Source: Polyangiaceae bacterium | GTDB taxonomy: Bacteria; Myxococcota_A; Polyangia; Polyangiales; Polyangiaceae | Direction of reading: 5' to 3' | Assembly (NCBI GenBank): GCA_020848455.1 | Contig: JADLAB010000070.1 | Span: 1 to 64,000 of the forward strand | Length of the DNA: 64,000 nt | Shown here: positions 1-8,247 of the stretch, piece after piece | How the letters are laid out: each line of letters starts with the position of its first letter | How positions within the stretch are numbered: position 1 is the stretch's first letter | Made by a program: the position numbers and the translations under genes | Notes under the pieces: model-generated | What the model saw: the letters and a program-made list of their open reading frames with translations, nothing else | Told to the model about the DNA's origin: nothing | Database searches by the model: none

Positions 1-11
1 CCCCCGATCCG

Positions 12-96
12 CCCGGTGAAGGCCTGCGCGCCCACGGTCTTCACCGGGTTCCTTCACCGGCACGAGATGCGTGTTTCACCGGTGAACTTCACCGAA
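12..96. repeat. Cluster of TTCACCGG / CCGGTGAA motifs
   Basis: The octamer TTCACCGG or its complement occurs at 13-20, 40-47, 53-60 and 75-82, with a further diverged copy (TTCACCGAA) at 88-96. The copy at 75-86 is a perfect 12-bp palindrome, TTCACCGGTGAA. CCCGGTGAAG at 12-21 and CTTCACCGGG at 39-48 form a 10-bp inverted repeat with a 17-nt spacer. This may be a multi-site operator, a degraded repeat element, or a structured 3' end of a gene left of the window. No gene is attached to it inside the window. Confidence 0.6.
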
Positions 97-417
97 ATCC
101 CGCGGGATCAGAGGATCATCAACAGCGGGCGAGCTCTACGCGCTCGGGCATCGCGGAACGCGTGCGAGTTCCCGCGCAGCGGCGCGGGGCTGCACGCGAC
201 GCCGGGAGTTGCGTCGAGCCGTGGCTCGCTCGAGGGAGCCGTGGTTCCGCGCGGCCCGAGCAGCGTCCGGTTGGACTGCACCAAGCGTCACATGGCGCAT
301 CACTGAGCGTCGGTATCGCGCGGTTGCGCAGCGGCGAGAGTCGTGGTCTCCGGCACGTGGCGCGCGACGACGACGTTCGCGCTCGCCTGCACAGACGATG
401 GGCCGGCGCGCGGCTGC
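97..417. other. Non-coding stretch, no gene seen
   Basis: About 320 bases with no frame that has both protein-like composition and a start signal. It lies downstream of the Cys-rich lipoprotein gene (minus strand) and probably holds that gene's 3' end. No hairpin with a T-tract was recognised. Confidence 0.4.
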
Positions 418-1248
418 TCACCACGGAGCGCCGCAAGCGCGGTCGAGTCCGAGATCGCGCACGCGGCAGACGCCCGCGACGCACGCGGCCGCGAGCGAAG
501 GATCGACGCCCTCCGACACGCAGTCCGGGCAATTGCCCCGGCAGGCGACGGGCGTGTCCGCGCGGCCGGCGACGACCTCGCCCTCGGATGCGACCCCGCA
601 ATGGCAGCAGTCCTTCGGGTGCAGGGCGCAGTCGGCGTCCGCGCTGCAGCGACCGCCCGCGCCGCCCGGGAGGACGCGGCTCGCGCGCACCCGCGGACAG
701 ATCGGAGGCGCCGGCGGATCGCAGATCGTCTCGACGAGCGCGCAGCGCCGCCCGATGCACTCCGCCTGGAGTGTCGTCGAAGGGCCGGACGCGCACGCGG
801 GACAAGCCTGGTTGCAGGAGTGGTCCTCGCTCGCGTGATGCGCCTGCGCGCTCGCGCGCGTGAGCCGGCCACAGGGCGGGCAGCAGCCGGCGTGTCCCAC
901 GACGCACTGCGCGTCGTCGCTGCACGCCGTGCCGCTCGTCGGAGCGAAGACCTCGCGGCGGCACGTGCGAGCCGGAGCGGAAGACGGCGGCGCGCTCGGC
1001 CCCGCGTCCGCCGACGCCTCGGCGCCCCCATCGCTCGGCGCCGCCTCGGCCCCAGCGTCGTTCGGCGCCGCGCCGACCCCCGCATCGCCCGGCGAAAGCG
1101 CTCCCGGCGCCGCCGAGCGCTGCGCCTCCGCCGCGCCCGCCGCGCCGGGCGGGCGTTCGGGTGCGTTCGGCACGCCGCAGCCGACCACGACCGCGACGAA
1201 GCCGGCGAGAGCGTTGCGGCTCCGGCTAGAGGCGGCCTCCAACTCCAT
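418..1248 (-). CDS. Cys-rich putative lipoprotein
   Basis: A 276-residue predicted envelope protein of unknown function. Starting at the ATG at 1248, the N-terminus is MELEAASSRSRNALAGFVAV followed by VGCG, which reads as a short signal peptide with a lipobox-like cysteine. An Ala/Pro/Asp/Gly-rich linker follows (about residues 25-95), then a cysteine-rich part with two related blocks containing CSDDAQC..CCPPC and CSADADC..DCCHC. Such paired Cys blocks are common in secreted proteins of Myxococcota. In-frame sequence runs further upstream, but it is Arg-rich and overlaps another frame, so the internal ATG is preferred. That ATG shares one base with the stop of a possible small upstream frame (TGATG). 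The fold and partner are unknown. Confidence 0.7.
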   Translation of the reverse strand: MELEAASSRSRNALAGFVAVVVGCGVPNAPERPPGAAGAAEAQRSAAPGALSPGDAGVGAAPNDAGAEAAPSDGGAEASADAGPSAPPSSAPARTCRREVFAPTSGTACSDDAQCVVGHAGCCPPCGRLTRASAQAHHASEDHSCNQACPACASGPSTTLQAECIGRRCALVETICDPPAPPICPRVRASRVLPGGAGGRCSADADCALHPKDCCHCGVASEGEVVAGRADTPVACRGNCPDCVSEGVDPSLAAACVAGVCRVRDLGLDRACGAPW

Positions 1249-1556
1249 CACGCGCACGAGCGTACCCCGCCCACGCGCTCCGGTGGGGAGCTTGCCGTTT
1301 CGGGGCACGCCGACGTGCCGCCCCGGCCGCCGCAGTCGGCCGCGACGAGCGAGCCGTCGGCGCAGCTCGCGGCGACGTCCTCGGGCGACGCGGCGGCCGG
1401 CACGAGATCTTCGGACGCCGTGCCCGCGGGCGCTTCGTGACCGGCGGGGACCGAGCACTGCGCTGGGGCCACGGTCGCGACGGAGCTCGCGCCCGATGCC
1501 GGAGCGCGTAGCCAAACCGCCGGCTGAGCCCGCCCGCTCGTGTTAGGACGGGCCAT
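1248..1556 (-). CDS. Possible small coupled gene, 102 residues
   Basis: An open frame from ATG at 1556 to a TGA that overlaps the next gene's ATG by one base. Codons are GC-rich at position three over most of its length. The C-terminal half has a secreted-protein look (SCADGSLVAADCGG, then TSACPE), but there is no signal peptide. Its start codon overlaps head to head with the thioesterase ATG on the other strand, which is awkward for a promoter. It could be the stub of an older Cys-rich gene or a chance frame. Confidence 0.3.
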   Translation of the reverse strand: MARPNTSGRAQPAVWLRAPASGASSVATVAPAQCSVPAGHEAPAGTASEDLVPAAASPEDVAASCADGSLVAADCGGRGGTSACPETASSPPERVGGVRSCA

Positions 1557-2025
1557 GCCCGACCCCGAGGAGCAGGACTTCACCGCGATGATCCGCGCCG
1601 CCGACGCGCGCGGCGGCTGGAACCACGCCATGGGCCTCACCGTGCTCCGCGCCACGCGCGCCGAGGTCGTGGCCGAGGTCGAGGTCGGCGACGTGCACCG
1701 CCAGCCGTACGGGCTCGTGCACGGCGGCGTGTACGCGGGCGTCATCGAGGCCGTCGCCTCGATGGGCGCCGCGATCCACGCCATGTCCGCCGGACGCGGC
1801 GTCGTGGGCCTCGAGAACCACACCTCGTTCCTGCGCGCCGTGCGCGCCGGCAAGCTCCGCGTCGTCGCGCGGCCGCTCGCGTGCGGCCGGACGAGTCACG
1901 TGTGGGAGGGCACGGTGCACGATGCCGAGGGGCGGCTCGCGGCCACCGGTCGCGTGCGCCTGCTCGTGCTCGAGGCAGGGGCCCAGGTTGCGGGCGCGCC
2001 CGCCGCGGTCCCGGGCTCCGGCTGA
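1555..2025 (+). CDS. PaaI-like hotdog thioesterase
   Basis: A 156-residue cytoplasmic protein of the hotdog-fold acyl-CoA thioesterase family (PaaI/YdiI-type), expected to hydrolyse acyl- or aryl-CoA thioesters; the substrate cannot be read from the sequence. The family core is visible: the G-L-V-H-G-G-V-Y block near residue 50, followed by IEAVASMGA (the conserved acidic residue on the central helix), then GLENHTSFLRAVRAGKL and a C-terminal strand ending in TGRVRLLVLE. The ATG at 1555 is chosen over an upstream GTG (1540) because AGGACGGG sits just before it and the GTG would add a TTA codon. The MFS gene follows after a 10-base gap, so the two probably form an operon. Confidence 0.85.
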   Translation: MPDPEEQDFTAMIRAADARGGWNHAMGLTVLRATRAEVVAEVEVGDVHRQPYGLVHGGVYAGVIEAVASMGAAIHAMSAGRGVVGLENHTSFLRAVRAGKLRVVARPLACGRTSHVWEGTVHDAEGRLAATGRVRLLVLEAGAQVAGAPAAVPGSG

Positions 2026-2035
2026 GCGCCGCGCC

Positions 2036-3298
2036 ATGGCGACGACCCGCGCGGCCGCGGCCCTCGGCTACCCTGCGTTTCGGCGGTTCCAGCTCGGGCG
2101 ACTCGTCGCGACGCTCGGCGTGCAGATGCAGGGCGTGGCGGTCGGCTGGCAGGTGTACGCCATCACCGGCGAGCCCCTGCACCTCGGGTACGTCGGGCTC
2201 GCGCAGTTCCTGCCGGCGCTCTTGCTCACCTTGCCGGCCGGCGACCTCGCGGACCGGCTCGATCGGCGGCGCGTGCTCGTCGCGTCCTACCTCGTGCAGG
2301 CGGGCTGCTCGGCGGCGCTCTGCGCCATGTCCTTCGGTCGGGCGCCGAGCGTGCTCGCGATCTACGTCGTGCTCGCGGCCATCGGCACGGCGCGTGCGTT
2401 CGCGGGACCCGCCGGGCAGGCGCTCGTGCCGAACCTCGTCGCGCCCGAGCACTTCCCGAACGCGGTCGCGTGGGGCTCCTCCATCTGGCACGCCGCGACC
2501 GTCGCAGGTCCGGCGCTCGGCGGCGTGGCGTACGCCTGGGCCGGCGGCGCCGCCGAGGTGTACGGCGCGGCGTTCGGGCTCGAGCTCCTGGCGGCGCTCG
2601 CGCTCGTGGGAGTGCGGGTCGCTCCGCGCGTCGTGCCGCACGAGGCGGGCTCCTGGCGGCGCCTCGCGGCGGGCCTGCGCTACGTGTGGCGCCGCAAGAT
2701 CATCCTGGGCGCGCTGGGGCTCGACATGTTCGCCGTGCTGCTCGGGGGCGCCGTCGCGCTCGTGCCCGTGTTCGCGCGCGACATCCTCGAGGCGGGGCCC
2801 ATCGGGCTCGGCATGCTCCGGAGCGCGCCGGCCGCGGGCGCGACCGTCATGGCGCTGTGGCTCGCGGTGCGCCCCGTCGAGCGGCGGGGCGGGGCGAAGC
2901 TCCTCGTCGCGGTCGGCGTGTTCGGCCTCGCGACCGTCGGGTTCGGCCTGTCGCGCTCGCTTCCGCTCTCGCTCGCCCTGCTCGTGCTCGCGGGCGCCGC
3001 GGACATGGTGAGCGTGTTCGTGCGTCACGCCGTCGTGCAGCTGGCGACGCCCGACGCCATGCGCGGCCGGGTCAGCGCCGTCAACCTCGTCTTCATCGGC
3101 GCCTCCAACGAGCTCGGCGAGTTCGAGTCGGGCGTCACCGCCGCGTGGCTGGGGACCGAGCCCGCGGTGGTCCTGGGAGGCGCGGGCACCTGTCTCGTCG
3201 TCGCGCTCTTCGCGTGGCTCTTCCCGGCGCTCCGGCGCGTGGACGCGCTGACCGCGAGGGCGCTCGCCGACCCCGCGGACGCGCCGCCGCCCGCCTAG
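2036..3298 (+). CDS. MFS exporter, EntS-like (MFS_3 family)
   Basis: A 420-residue integral membrane transporter with about twelve hydrophobic segments. The first helices include the MFS loop 2-3 signature as LPAGDLADRLDRRRVLV (near residues 65-80). FVRHAVVQLATPDAMRGRVSAV near residue 330 is the conserved helix 10-11 linker of the EntS/MFS_3 exporters. Family members export siderophores or drugs; nothing nearby makes a siderophore, so the substrate is unknown. ATG at 2036 is used because the sequence upstream in this frame is an Arg-rich shadow of the thioesterase gene. It ends 16 bases from the convergent Cys-rich gene. Confidence 0.85.
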   Translation: MATTRAAAALGYPAFRRFQLGRLVATLGVQMQGVAVGWQVYAITGEPLHLGYVGLAQFLPALLLTLPAGDLADRLDRRRVLVASYLVQAGCSAALCAMSFGRAPSVLAIYVVLAAIGTARAFAGPAGQALVPNLVAPEHFPNAVAWGSSIWHAATVAGPALGGVAYAWAGGAAEVYGAAFGLELLAALALVGVRVAPRVVPHEAGSWRRLAAGLRYVWRRKIILGALGLDMFAVLLGGAVALVPVFARDILEAGPIGLGMLRSAPAAGATVMALWLAVRPVERRGGAKLLVAVGVFGLATVGFGLSRSLPLSLALLVLAGAADMVSVFVRHAVVQLATPDAMRGRVSAVNLVFIGASNELGEFESGVTAAWLGTEPAVVLGGAGTCLVVALFAWLFPALRRVDALTARALADPADAPPPA

Positions 3299-3314
3299 GC
3301 GCGGGCGCCCCGGC

Positions 3315-5546
3315 TCAGCAGTTGCCGCCGATGCAGAAGCCGAGCTGGCAGCACTTGGAGCCGCTGCAGTCGTTGTTGGGATCGGTGTCGAAGGTGATGA
3401 GCGCGCAGGTCCCGTCGGCCGAGCCGGTCTTCGCCTGGGTGCATGCCCAGCACGCCGTGCCGCAAGCGGAGTTGCAGCAGACGCCGTCCACGCACTCGTT
3501 GCTCACGCACTCGGCCTTGCCCGCACAGGCCTGGCCGTTGACCTTCTTGCAGGCGCCGCCCTTGCAGCTCTCGCCCTGGTTGGGGCACTCGGTGTCGGGC
3601 GTCTGGTCGGTCGGGACGTTCGTGCAGGTCCCGAGCGAGAGCACGTAGTCGCACTGCTTGCACAGCGCCGTGCAGGCGTTGTTGCAGCAGAGCCCGTCGG
3701 CGCAGAAGCCGGAGTCGCAGTCGAGGTCCCCGGAGCACGGCCAGGCATCGAGGGTCTTGCACTCGTGGCTCGTGTTGCACAGCTGCCCGAGGTTGCAGCT
3801 GGCGACGGTCATGCACTCGACGCAGTTGCCCCCGCCGTCGCACACCTGCCCGCCGTTCTCGCTGCAGGCCGAGCCCGACGGGGCATCCGGGTTGCTCGGC
3901 GTTCCGTTCGCGGCGCACTGGTCGAGCGTGCATTGCTGGTTGTCGACCGGCACGTCCTGCTGGTTCACGACGACGGTCGTGCCGCCGCTGCCGTTGCACT
4001 GGTTGCTCTTGCAGTCGCCGGCGGCCTGGCAGGCCGCGACCGTGCCGGAGGCCGCGTCGACGCAGGCGTTCGCCGTGCACTGGCTGCAGCCGCAGCCGCT
4101 CGGGTCGCACTGGGTGCTGGCGTTGCACTCGACGCAGCTGCCGGCCCCGTCGCAGAAGCGCGTGGTCTCACACGTGGTGTCGAGCGGGGCGTTCGACACC
4201 GTCGGCGCGCCGTTCACGCACAGCTCGAGCGTGCAGACGTTGCCGTCGTCCGCCGGCGGGTCGTCGACCACCACCGAGACGACGTCGCCCGCGGCGTCGC
4301 AGCGCAGCTCCTGGCAGTCGTGGGCGGTTTGCCCGACGGTGAGCGCGACGCCGACGTTCGTCGGTGCGAAGACGCAGCTCCCCGCCGTGCAGGAGTAGTT
4401 GCGGCAGAAGGTGTCGGGCGGGCACTGTGCCTCGGTCGAGCAGCCGCAGACACCGTTCGTGCAGGTGCCGCCGTTCCCGCACGGGCCGCTGCCGTTCGCG
4501 GGGTTGCTCGGGACGCCCTGCGCGCTGCAGACGTCCGACGTGCACTCGTTGCCGTCGACGGGCAGGTCCGCCGTGTCGACGTTCTGCTTGGTCCCGCCGG
4601 CGCCGTCGCACACGAGCCGCAGGCAGTCGCCGGCGACCTGGAGCGAGAGGGCCGTGTCCACGGTGGTGAAGCTCACGCCGCAGAGGTGGCTCGTGCAGGT
4701 GAGGACCCGGCACTCGTCGTCCGGCAGCGGCGACGTGCAGTCGCTCGGCAGGTTGCACTCGCTGCAGGCGGGCGTGACGGGATCGCCGTTGCACACCTGG
4801 CCCTGCCCGCACGGCGTGCCGGCGTCCTTCGGCGTTGCGGACGGCGTGCCCTCGTTGCAGGCGACCGTCGTGCACTCGTTCGGTGGGGCAGGGGCGTCGG
4901 AGTTGTCGACGACCTGGGTCGCCACGCCGTTCACGCACATCGACAGCTGACAGTCCCCGGCCGCCTGCTGCGGCGCGGCGACGTCGTTCTGGGGCGCGTT
5001 GACGCACACGCCCCCGGACAGATCGCAGCTGTCGAGCGTGCAGTCGTTCTGGTCGTCGCAAGCCGCCTGGGCCGTCGCGGCCGTGCACAGGGCCTGGCAG
5101 CTCACCCCCGCGGGGTCGCTCGGCGTGACCGTGCACAGGCCGGGGTCGCCCTGCGGATCGGTGCAGGCCTCGTTCGGGCTCCTCGGGGTGTGGACGGGTC
5201 CACCCGGTGCGCAGGCGTCGACCGTGCAGTCGTTGCCGTCGTCGTCGAGGTCGAGCGGATCGTCGAGCGCCGCGAGCACGCCGGCGCTGCACTCGAGCCG
5301 CTGGCAGTCGGCCGGCACCTGCTCGGCGTCCGGCAGGACGTGGTCCGGCAGGACCGTGCGGTCGCAGGTGCCCGCGGCGTTGCAGCTCTCCTCGGTGCAG
5401 GGGCTCGCGTCGTCGCACTCGGCGGTCGTGCGGCACTCCTGGCTCAGGGTGCCCTCGCGCGCGAGCGTGCAGCCGCCGAACGCCACGGTGAGCGCCGCGC
5501 CCGCGCCGAGCGCGGCGCCGATCAAGCGGTCGCGAAGCTTGCCCAT
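3315..5546 (-). CDS. Large Cys-rich repeat lipoprotein
   Basis: A 743-residue predicted surface lipoprotein. The N-terminus is MGKLRDRLIGAALGAGAALT and then VAFGGC, a signal peptide ending in a lipobox-like cysteine near residue 26. The rest is built of repeats of about 75-90 residues with the core [D/N]-x-N-x-C-T-x-(D/E)-x-C, seen for example as DDGNDCTVDAC, DGNECTSDVC, DDGNVCTLELC and DNQQCTLDQC, each followed by a xGTPxx..C stretch. The last 150 residues change to the CADGLCCNNAC..CKQC / CVDGVCCNSAC..CWAC pattern common in Myxococcota surface proteins. No enzyme motif is present. Adhesion or a structural surface role is a guess. Confidence 0.85.
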   Translation of the reverse strand: MGKLRDRLIGAALGAGAALTVAFGGCTLAREGTLSQECRTTAECDDASPCTEESCNAAGTCDRTVLPDHVLPDAEQVPADCQRLECSAGVLAALDDPLDLDDDGNDCTVDACAPGGPVHTPRSPNEACTDPQGDPGLCTVTPSDPAGVSCQALCTAATAQAACDDQNDCTLDSCDLSGGVCVNAPQNDVAAPQQAAGDCQLSMCVNGVATQVVDNSDAPAPPNECTTVACNEGTPSATPKDAGTPCGQGQVCNGDPVTPACSECNLPSDCTSPLPDDECRVLTCTSHLCGVSFTTVDTALSLQVAGDCLRLVCDGAGGTKQNVDTADLPVDGNECTSDVCSAQGVPSNPANGSGPCGNGGTCTNGVCGCSTEAQCPPDTFCRNYSCTAGSCVFAPTNVGVALTVGQTAHDCQELRCDAAGDVVSVVVDDPPADDGNVCTLELCVNGAPTVSNAPLDTTCETTRFCDGAGSCVECNASTQCDPSGCGCSQCTANACVDAASGTVAACQAAGDCKSNQCNGSGGTTVVVNQQDVPVDNQQCTLDQCAANGTPSNPDAPSGSACSENGGQVCDGGGNCVECMTVASCNLGQLCNTSHECKTLDAWPCSGDLDCDSGFCADGLCCNNACTALCKQCDYVLSLGTCTNVPTDQTPDTECPNQGESCKGGACKKVNGQACAGKAECVSNECVDGVCCNSACGTACWACTQAKTGSADGTCALITFDTDPNNDCSGSKCCQLGFCIGGNC

Positions 5547-5615
5547 GCGGACCTCCGAAGCGCGCGAAACGCCTCGATCATCGCACGTTGCCCCCGCGAG
5601 CGCGACCCGTGCAGG

Positions 5616-6323
5616 CTAGCAGGAGGTCGCCGGGGTCGTGGTCGCCTGGCGGGCGCCGCGCGCGAGCGCCCGCCGCTCGACCAGCCTGCGCACGGGCACG
5701 GTCACGTAGAAGGCCGCGATGGCGAGCGCGAAGCCCGCCGGCAGATCGATCACGTAGTGCTGCTTGATGAGCACCGTCGAGGCGCAGATGAGCGCCGTGC
5801 CGGTCGCGATGAGCGGGTACCAGCGCCGGTGATAGGAGCGGTAGAGTAGGGCCACGAGCGTCGAGTGCCCGACGTGCAGGCTCGGCATCACGTTGAAGCC
5901 CGGATCGATCTGGTAGATCTTGCGGACGAGGTCCGTGCCGAGACCGTTCCCGACGACCTCCGGTCGCTGCATGAACGAGGGGAACGCCGCATAGGTCACC
6001 ATCGCCACGATCTGCACGAGCGAGATGGCCGCGACGGCGTGATAGAACTCGCCGCGCTGCCGCACGGCGGGCACGGAGAGCAGGACCCACAGGTAGTAGA
6101 GGTAGTAGGGGTACGCGAAGATCGGGACGAAGGGGATGTACTGGTCGAGCCAGGTCTCGAGCTGCACGTAGGAGCCGCCCGCGGCCGTGTACGCGACGAT
6201 CCGGTGCTCGACGAGCAGGAAGCCCACGACGCAGGGTGTGGCCACGAGCGTCGTGACGACGAGCTTCTCGAGCTGAAACCAGAGGCGGGCCTTGTCCATG
6301 GCGCAGTGGATGGCATGATGCAC
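5616..6323 (-). CDS. PAP2-family membrane phosphatase / inositolphosphotransferase-like
   Basis: A 235-residue membrane protein with five to six hydrophobic segments. It has the PAP2 signature motifs: MPSLHVGHST near residue 145 (Ser-x-His motif) and KQHYVIDLPAG near residue 190 (His...Asp motif), in the arrangement of the Aur1/IPC-synthase-like branch. It likely acts on a phosphorylated or phosphodiester lipid at the membrane. A GTG at 6323 and an ATG at 6299 are both possible starts; neither has a clear ribosome-binding site. It is followed on the same strand by the Cys-rich lipoprotein gene 69 bases away. Confidence 0.8.
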   Translation of the reverse strand: MHHAIHCAMDKARLWFQLEKLVVTTLVATPCVVGFLLVEHRIVAYTAAGGSYVQLETWLDQYIPFVPIFAYPYYLYYLWVLLSVPAVRQRGEFYHAVAAISLVQIVAMVTYAAFPSFMQRPEVVGNGLGTDLVRKIYQIDPGFNVMPSLHVGHSTLVALLYRSYHRRWYPLIATGTALICASTVLIKQHYVIDLPAGFALAIAAFYVTVPVRRLVERRALARGARQATTTPATSC

Positions 6324-6483
6324 GAAGCGTGCCGTCTCGACCGGTGCGGAATCGCCCGCAAGCCGGTCGCGGGCGTCGGAATCTCGACTCCAGGTGCGTA
6401 GCGGTGTCGTGCCCCATGCGTAGCGGGGGTCGCGGCGGGCGCGGGGCGGGCCGCGCGGGACGGGGCCGTCCGCGGGTCGGTGC

Positions 6484-8184
6484 TCAGCCGTCCTTCGGCC
6501 GCTTGGCGATGGCCTCGCTCGTCGCCTCCGCCTCGCGGGCGCGCTCGTTCGCCTCGCGCTGGTCGGCGGCGTCGGTCAAGCGACCGGCGGCGGCGCGGTA
6601 GCGGGCCGCGAGCTCCTTCCAGTAGCTGGCGTCCGCCTGCGCCGGCGCCGCCACGTGGCGCACGATCGCGGCGTCCAGGGCCGCGAGGCCCGCGTAGGGC
6701 CCGCCGGCGGCGGCGAGCGCGTCGAGCGCCTCGACGTGCCCGATGCCGAGCTCGTCGACCGGCGCCCGGAGCATCATGTCGCCCGCGTTCCTCGGCCCGC
6801 CCCGGAGGGCGAGGCCGATCGCGAGGAGCAGGTTCGCCTCCTCCACCCGCGCCGTGCCGGCGGGCCACTCGGCGAGCAGGCGCACGGCCTCGTCGACGTC
6901 CACCGCGCGCCAGTAGTTGAGCCCCAGGCGCAGGCGTCCGGCGGCGTAGAGCAGGCGCGCGGTCGGGTCGAGGCTTGCGCCCGCGAGCGCCGTCCGGGCG
7001 CGGCGTGCGATGCCGCGGGAGAGCAGCGTGCGCAGGATGCCCGCGTCGGTGGCGCTCGCGGGCGCGAGCAGCAGCTCGGCGTAGAAGGTCGGGAGCTTGC
7101 CCGCGAGACGGCCCTCGAGCGAGCCGTTCGCGGGGGCGGCCGGCAGCGGTGGCAGGCGCAGGGCGTCGAGCGCGTCGACCGGTCGGCCGCCGTACATGCG
7201 CGACAGCATGTCGCGCGTGCGCGTGACGCGCGCGTCGGCGATGTAACCGATGGCTGCGAGCGCACCGAGGCCGACCAGAGCGGCGTCGCGACCGCGCACC
7301 TTGCGCTGATCGAGCGCCTGCTCGAGCCCGCCGAGGTAGCTCGCCTTGAGGTCCTCGTCCTTCTCGAACTCGTCGGGGATCGGCAGCTCGCGTACGGCGT
7401 CGATGAAGCGCAGATCCGCCATACCCGCCTCGACCGCGGCGATGGCGCGCGCGTAGTAGCGCAGCTTCGAGCCCGCCTCGGCGAGCGACTGGATCGCGGC
7501 CGCTTGCTCGTTGGTCCACGCCTTGAACGGGCCGTTGTGGAGCGCGAGCACGGCCTCCTTCGTGTGCGGGGGCGGGATGGTGGGCGGCCCCTTGACCGCA
7601 CGGCTCATCATGCCCGCGAGCCCGAGCGCCGCCAGCGCGTCGTGGACGGCGCCGTCCATGCCGTCGACCTTGCCTTCGAGCACCGGCCGCACGAGCGCGT
7701 CGGCGCACTCCACCGGTCCGAGGTCGGCCCGGAGCGCGCGCACCATCCCGGCGGGCAGCTCGGGGCAGGCCTCGAGGGCGGCGAGGGCGAGATCGCGCGC
7801 GGCGGGGTCGCCCTGGCCGAGGGCGTCGTCGAGGGCCGCGAGCGTCGCCGGCCGGTCGGTGCACGCGGCCGGCTTCGGCTGCGCCTTCACGAGCGGCTCG
7901 CAGCTCGCGGGCGGCTTCGGCAGGCCCTTCGGCAGCGGCGGCAGGCTGGTCTTCACGAGCGGGAGCGACGGCGGGCGGGCCGGGATCTCCTCGCGCGCGA
8001 GCTCGCCCGCGATCGCCCACGGGTCGGTCTTGGGGCCCGCGGGTCCTGCCGTGCCGCCGTCGGGCCCTGGCGTCGCGGTCGGGTGCGCGCCCGGGCCAGG
8101 GTCGACCGGGGGCTGCGGCGCCGGACAGCCGGCGGTCGCGAGGAGGAGCGTGCTCGTGAGACCGAGAGCGAGGAGCGAGCGCAT
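6484..8184 (-). CDS. Putative lipoprotein with helical repeats
   Basis: A 566-residue protein with a clear lipoprotein signal (MRSLLALGLTSTLLLATAGC, cysteine at 20) and a Pro/Gly-rich linker (residues 20-55). The rest is almost entirely alpha-helical with many Ala/Leu pairs and short helix-turn-helix units, suggesting TPR- or HEAT-like repeats, but no consensus strong enough to name. The C-terminus is charged (EANERAREAEATSEAIAKR). It is co-directional with the radical SAM gene 63 bases upstream. Function unknown. Confidence 0.75.
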   Translation of the reverse strand: MRSLLALGLTSTLLLATAGCPAPQPPVDPGPGAHPTATPGPDGGTAGPAGPKTDPWAIAGELAREEIPARPPSLPLVKTSLPPLPKGLPKPPASCEPLVKAQPKPAACTDRPATLAALDDALGQGDPAARDLALAALEACPELPAGMVRALRADLGPVECADALVRPVLEGKVDGMDGAVHDALAALGLAGMMSRAVKGPPTIPPPHTKEAVLALHNGPFKAWTNEQAAAIQSLAEAGSKLRYYARAIAAVEAGMADLRFIDAVRELPIPDEFEKDEDLKASYLGGLEQALDQRKVRGRDAALVGLGALAAIGYIADARVTRTRDMLSRMYGGRPVDALDALRLPPLPAAPANGSLEGRLAGKLPTFYAELLLAPASATDAGILRTLLSRGIARRARTALAGASLDPTARLLYAAGRLRLGLNYWRAVDVDEAVRLLAEWPAGTARVEEANLLLAIGLALRGGPRNAGDMMLRAPVDELGIGHVEALDALAAAGGPYAGLAALDAAIVRHVAAPAQADASYWKELAARYRAAAGRLTDAADQREANERAREAEATSEAIAKRPKDG

Positions 8185-8247
8185 GCCGCTCGTTAGAACG
8201 GGCGCCGTGGGGCGGCAACGGGAGGGCAGCGCTCGGACGCGGCGCGC

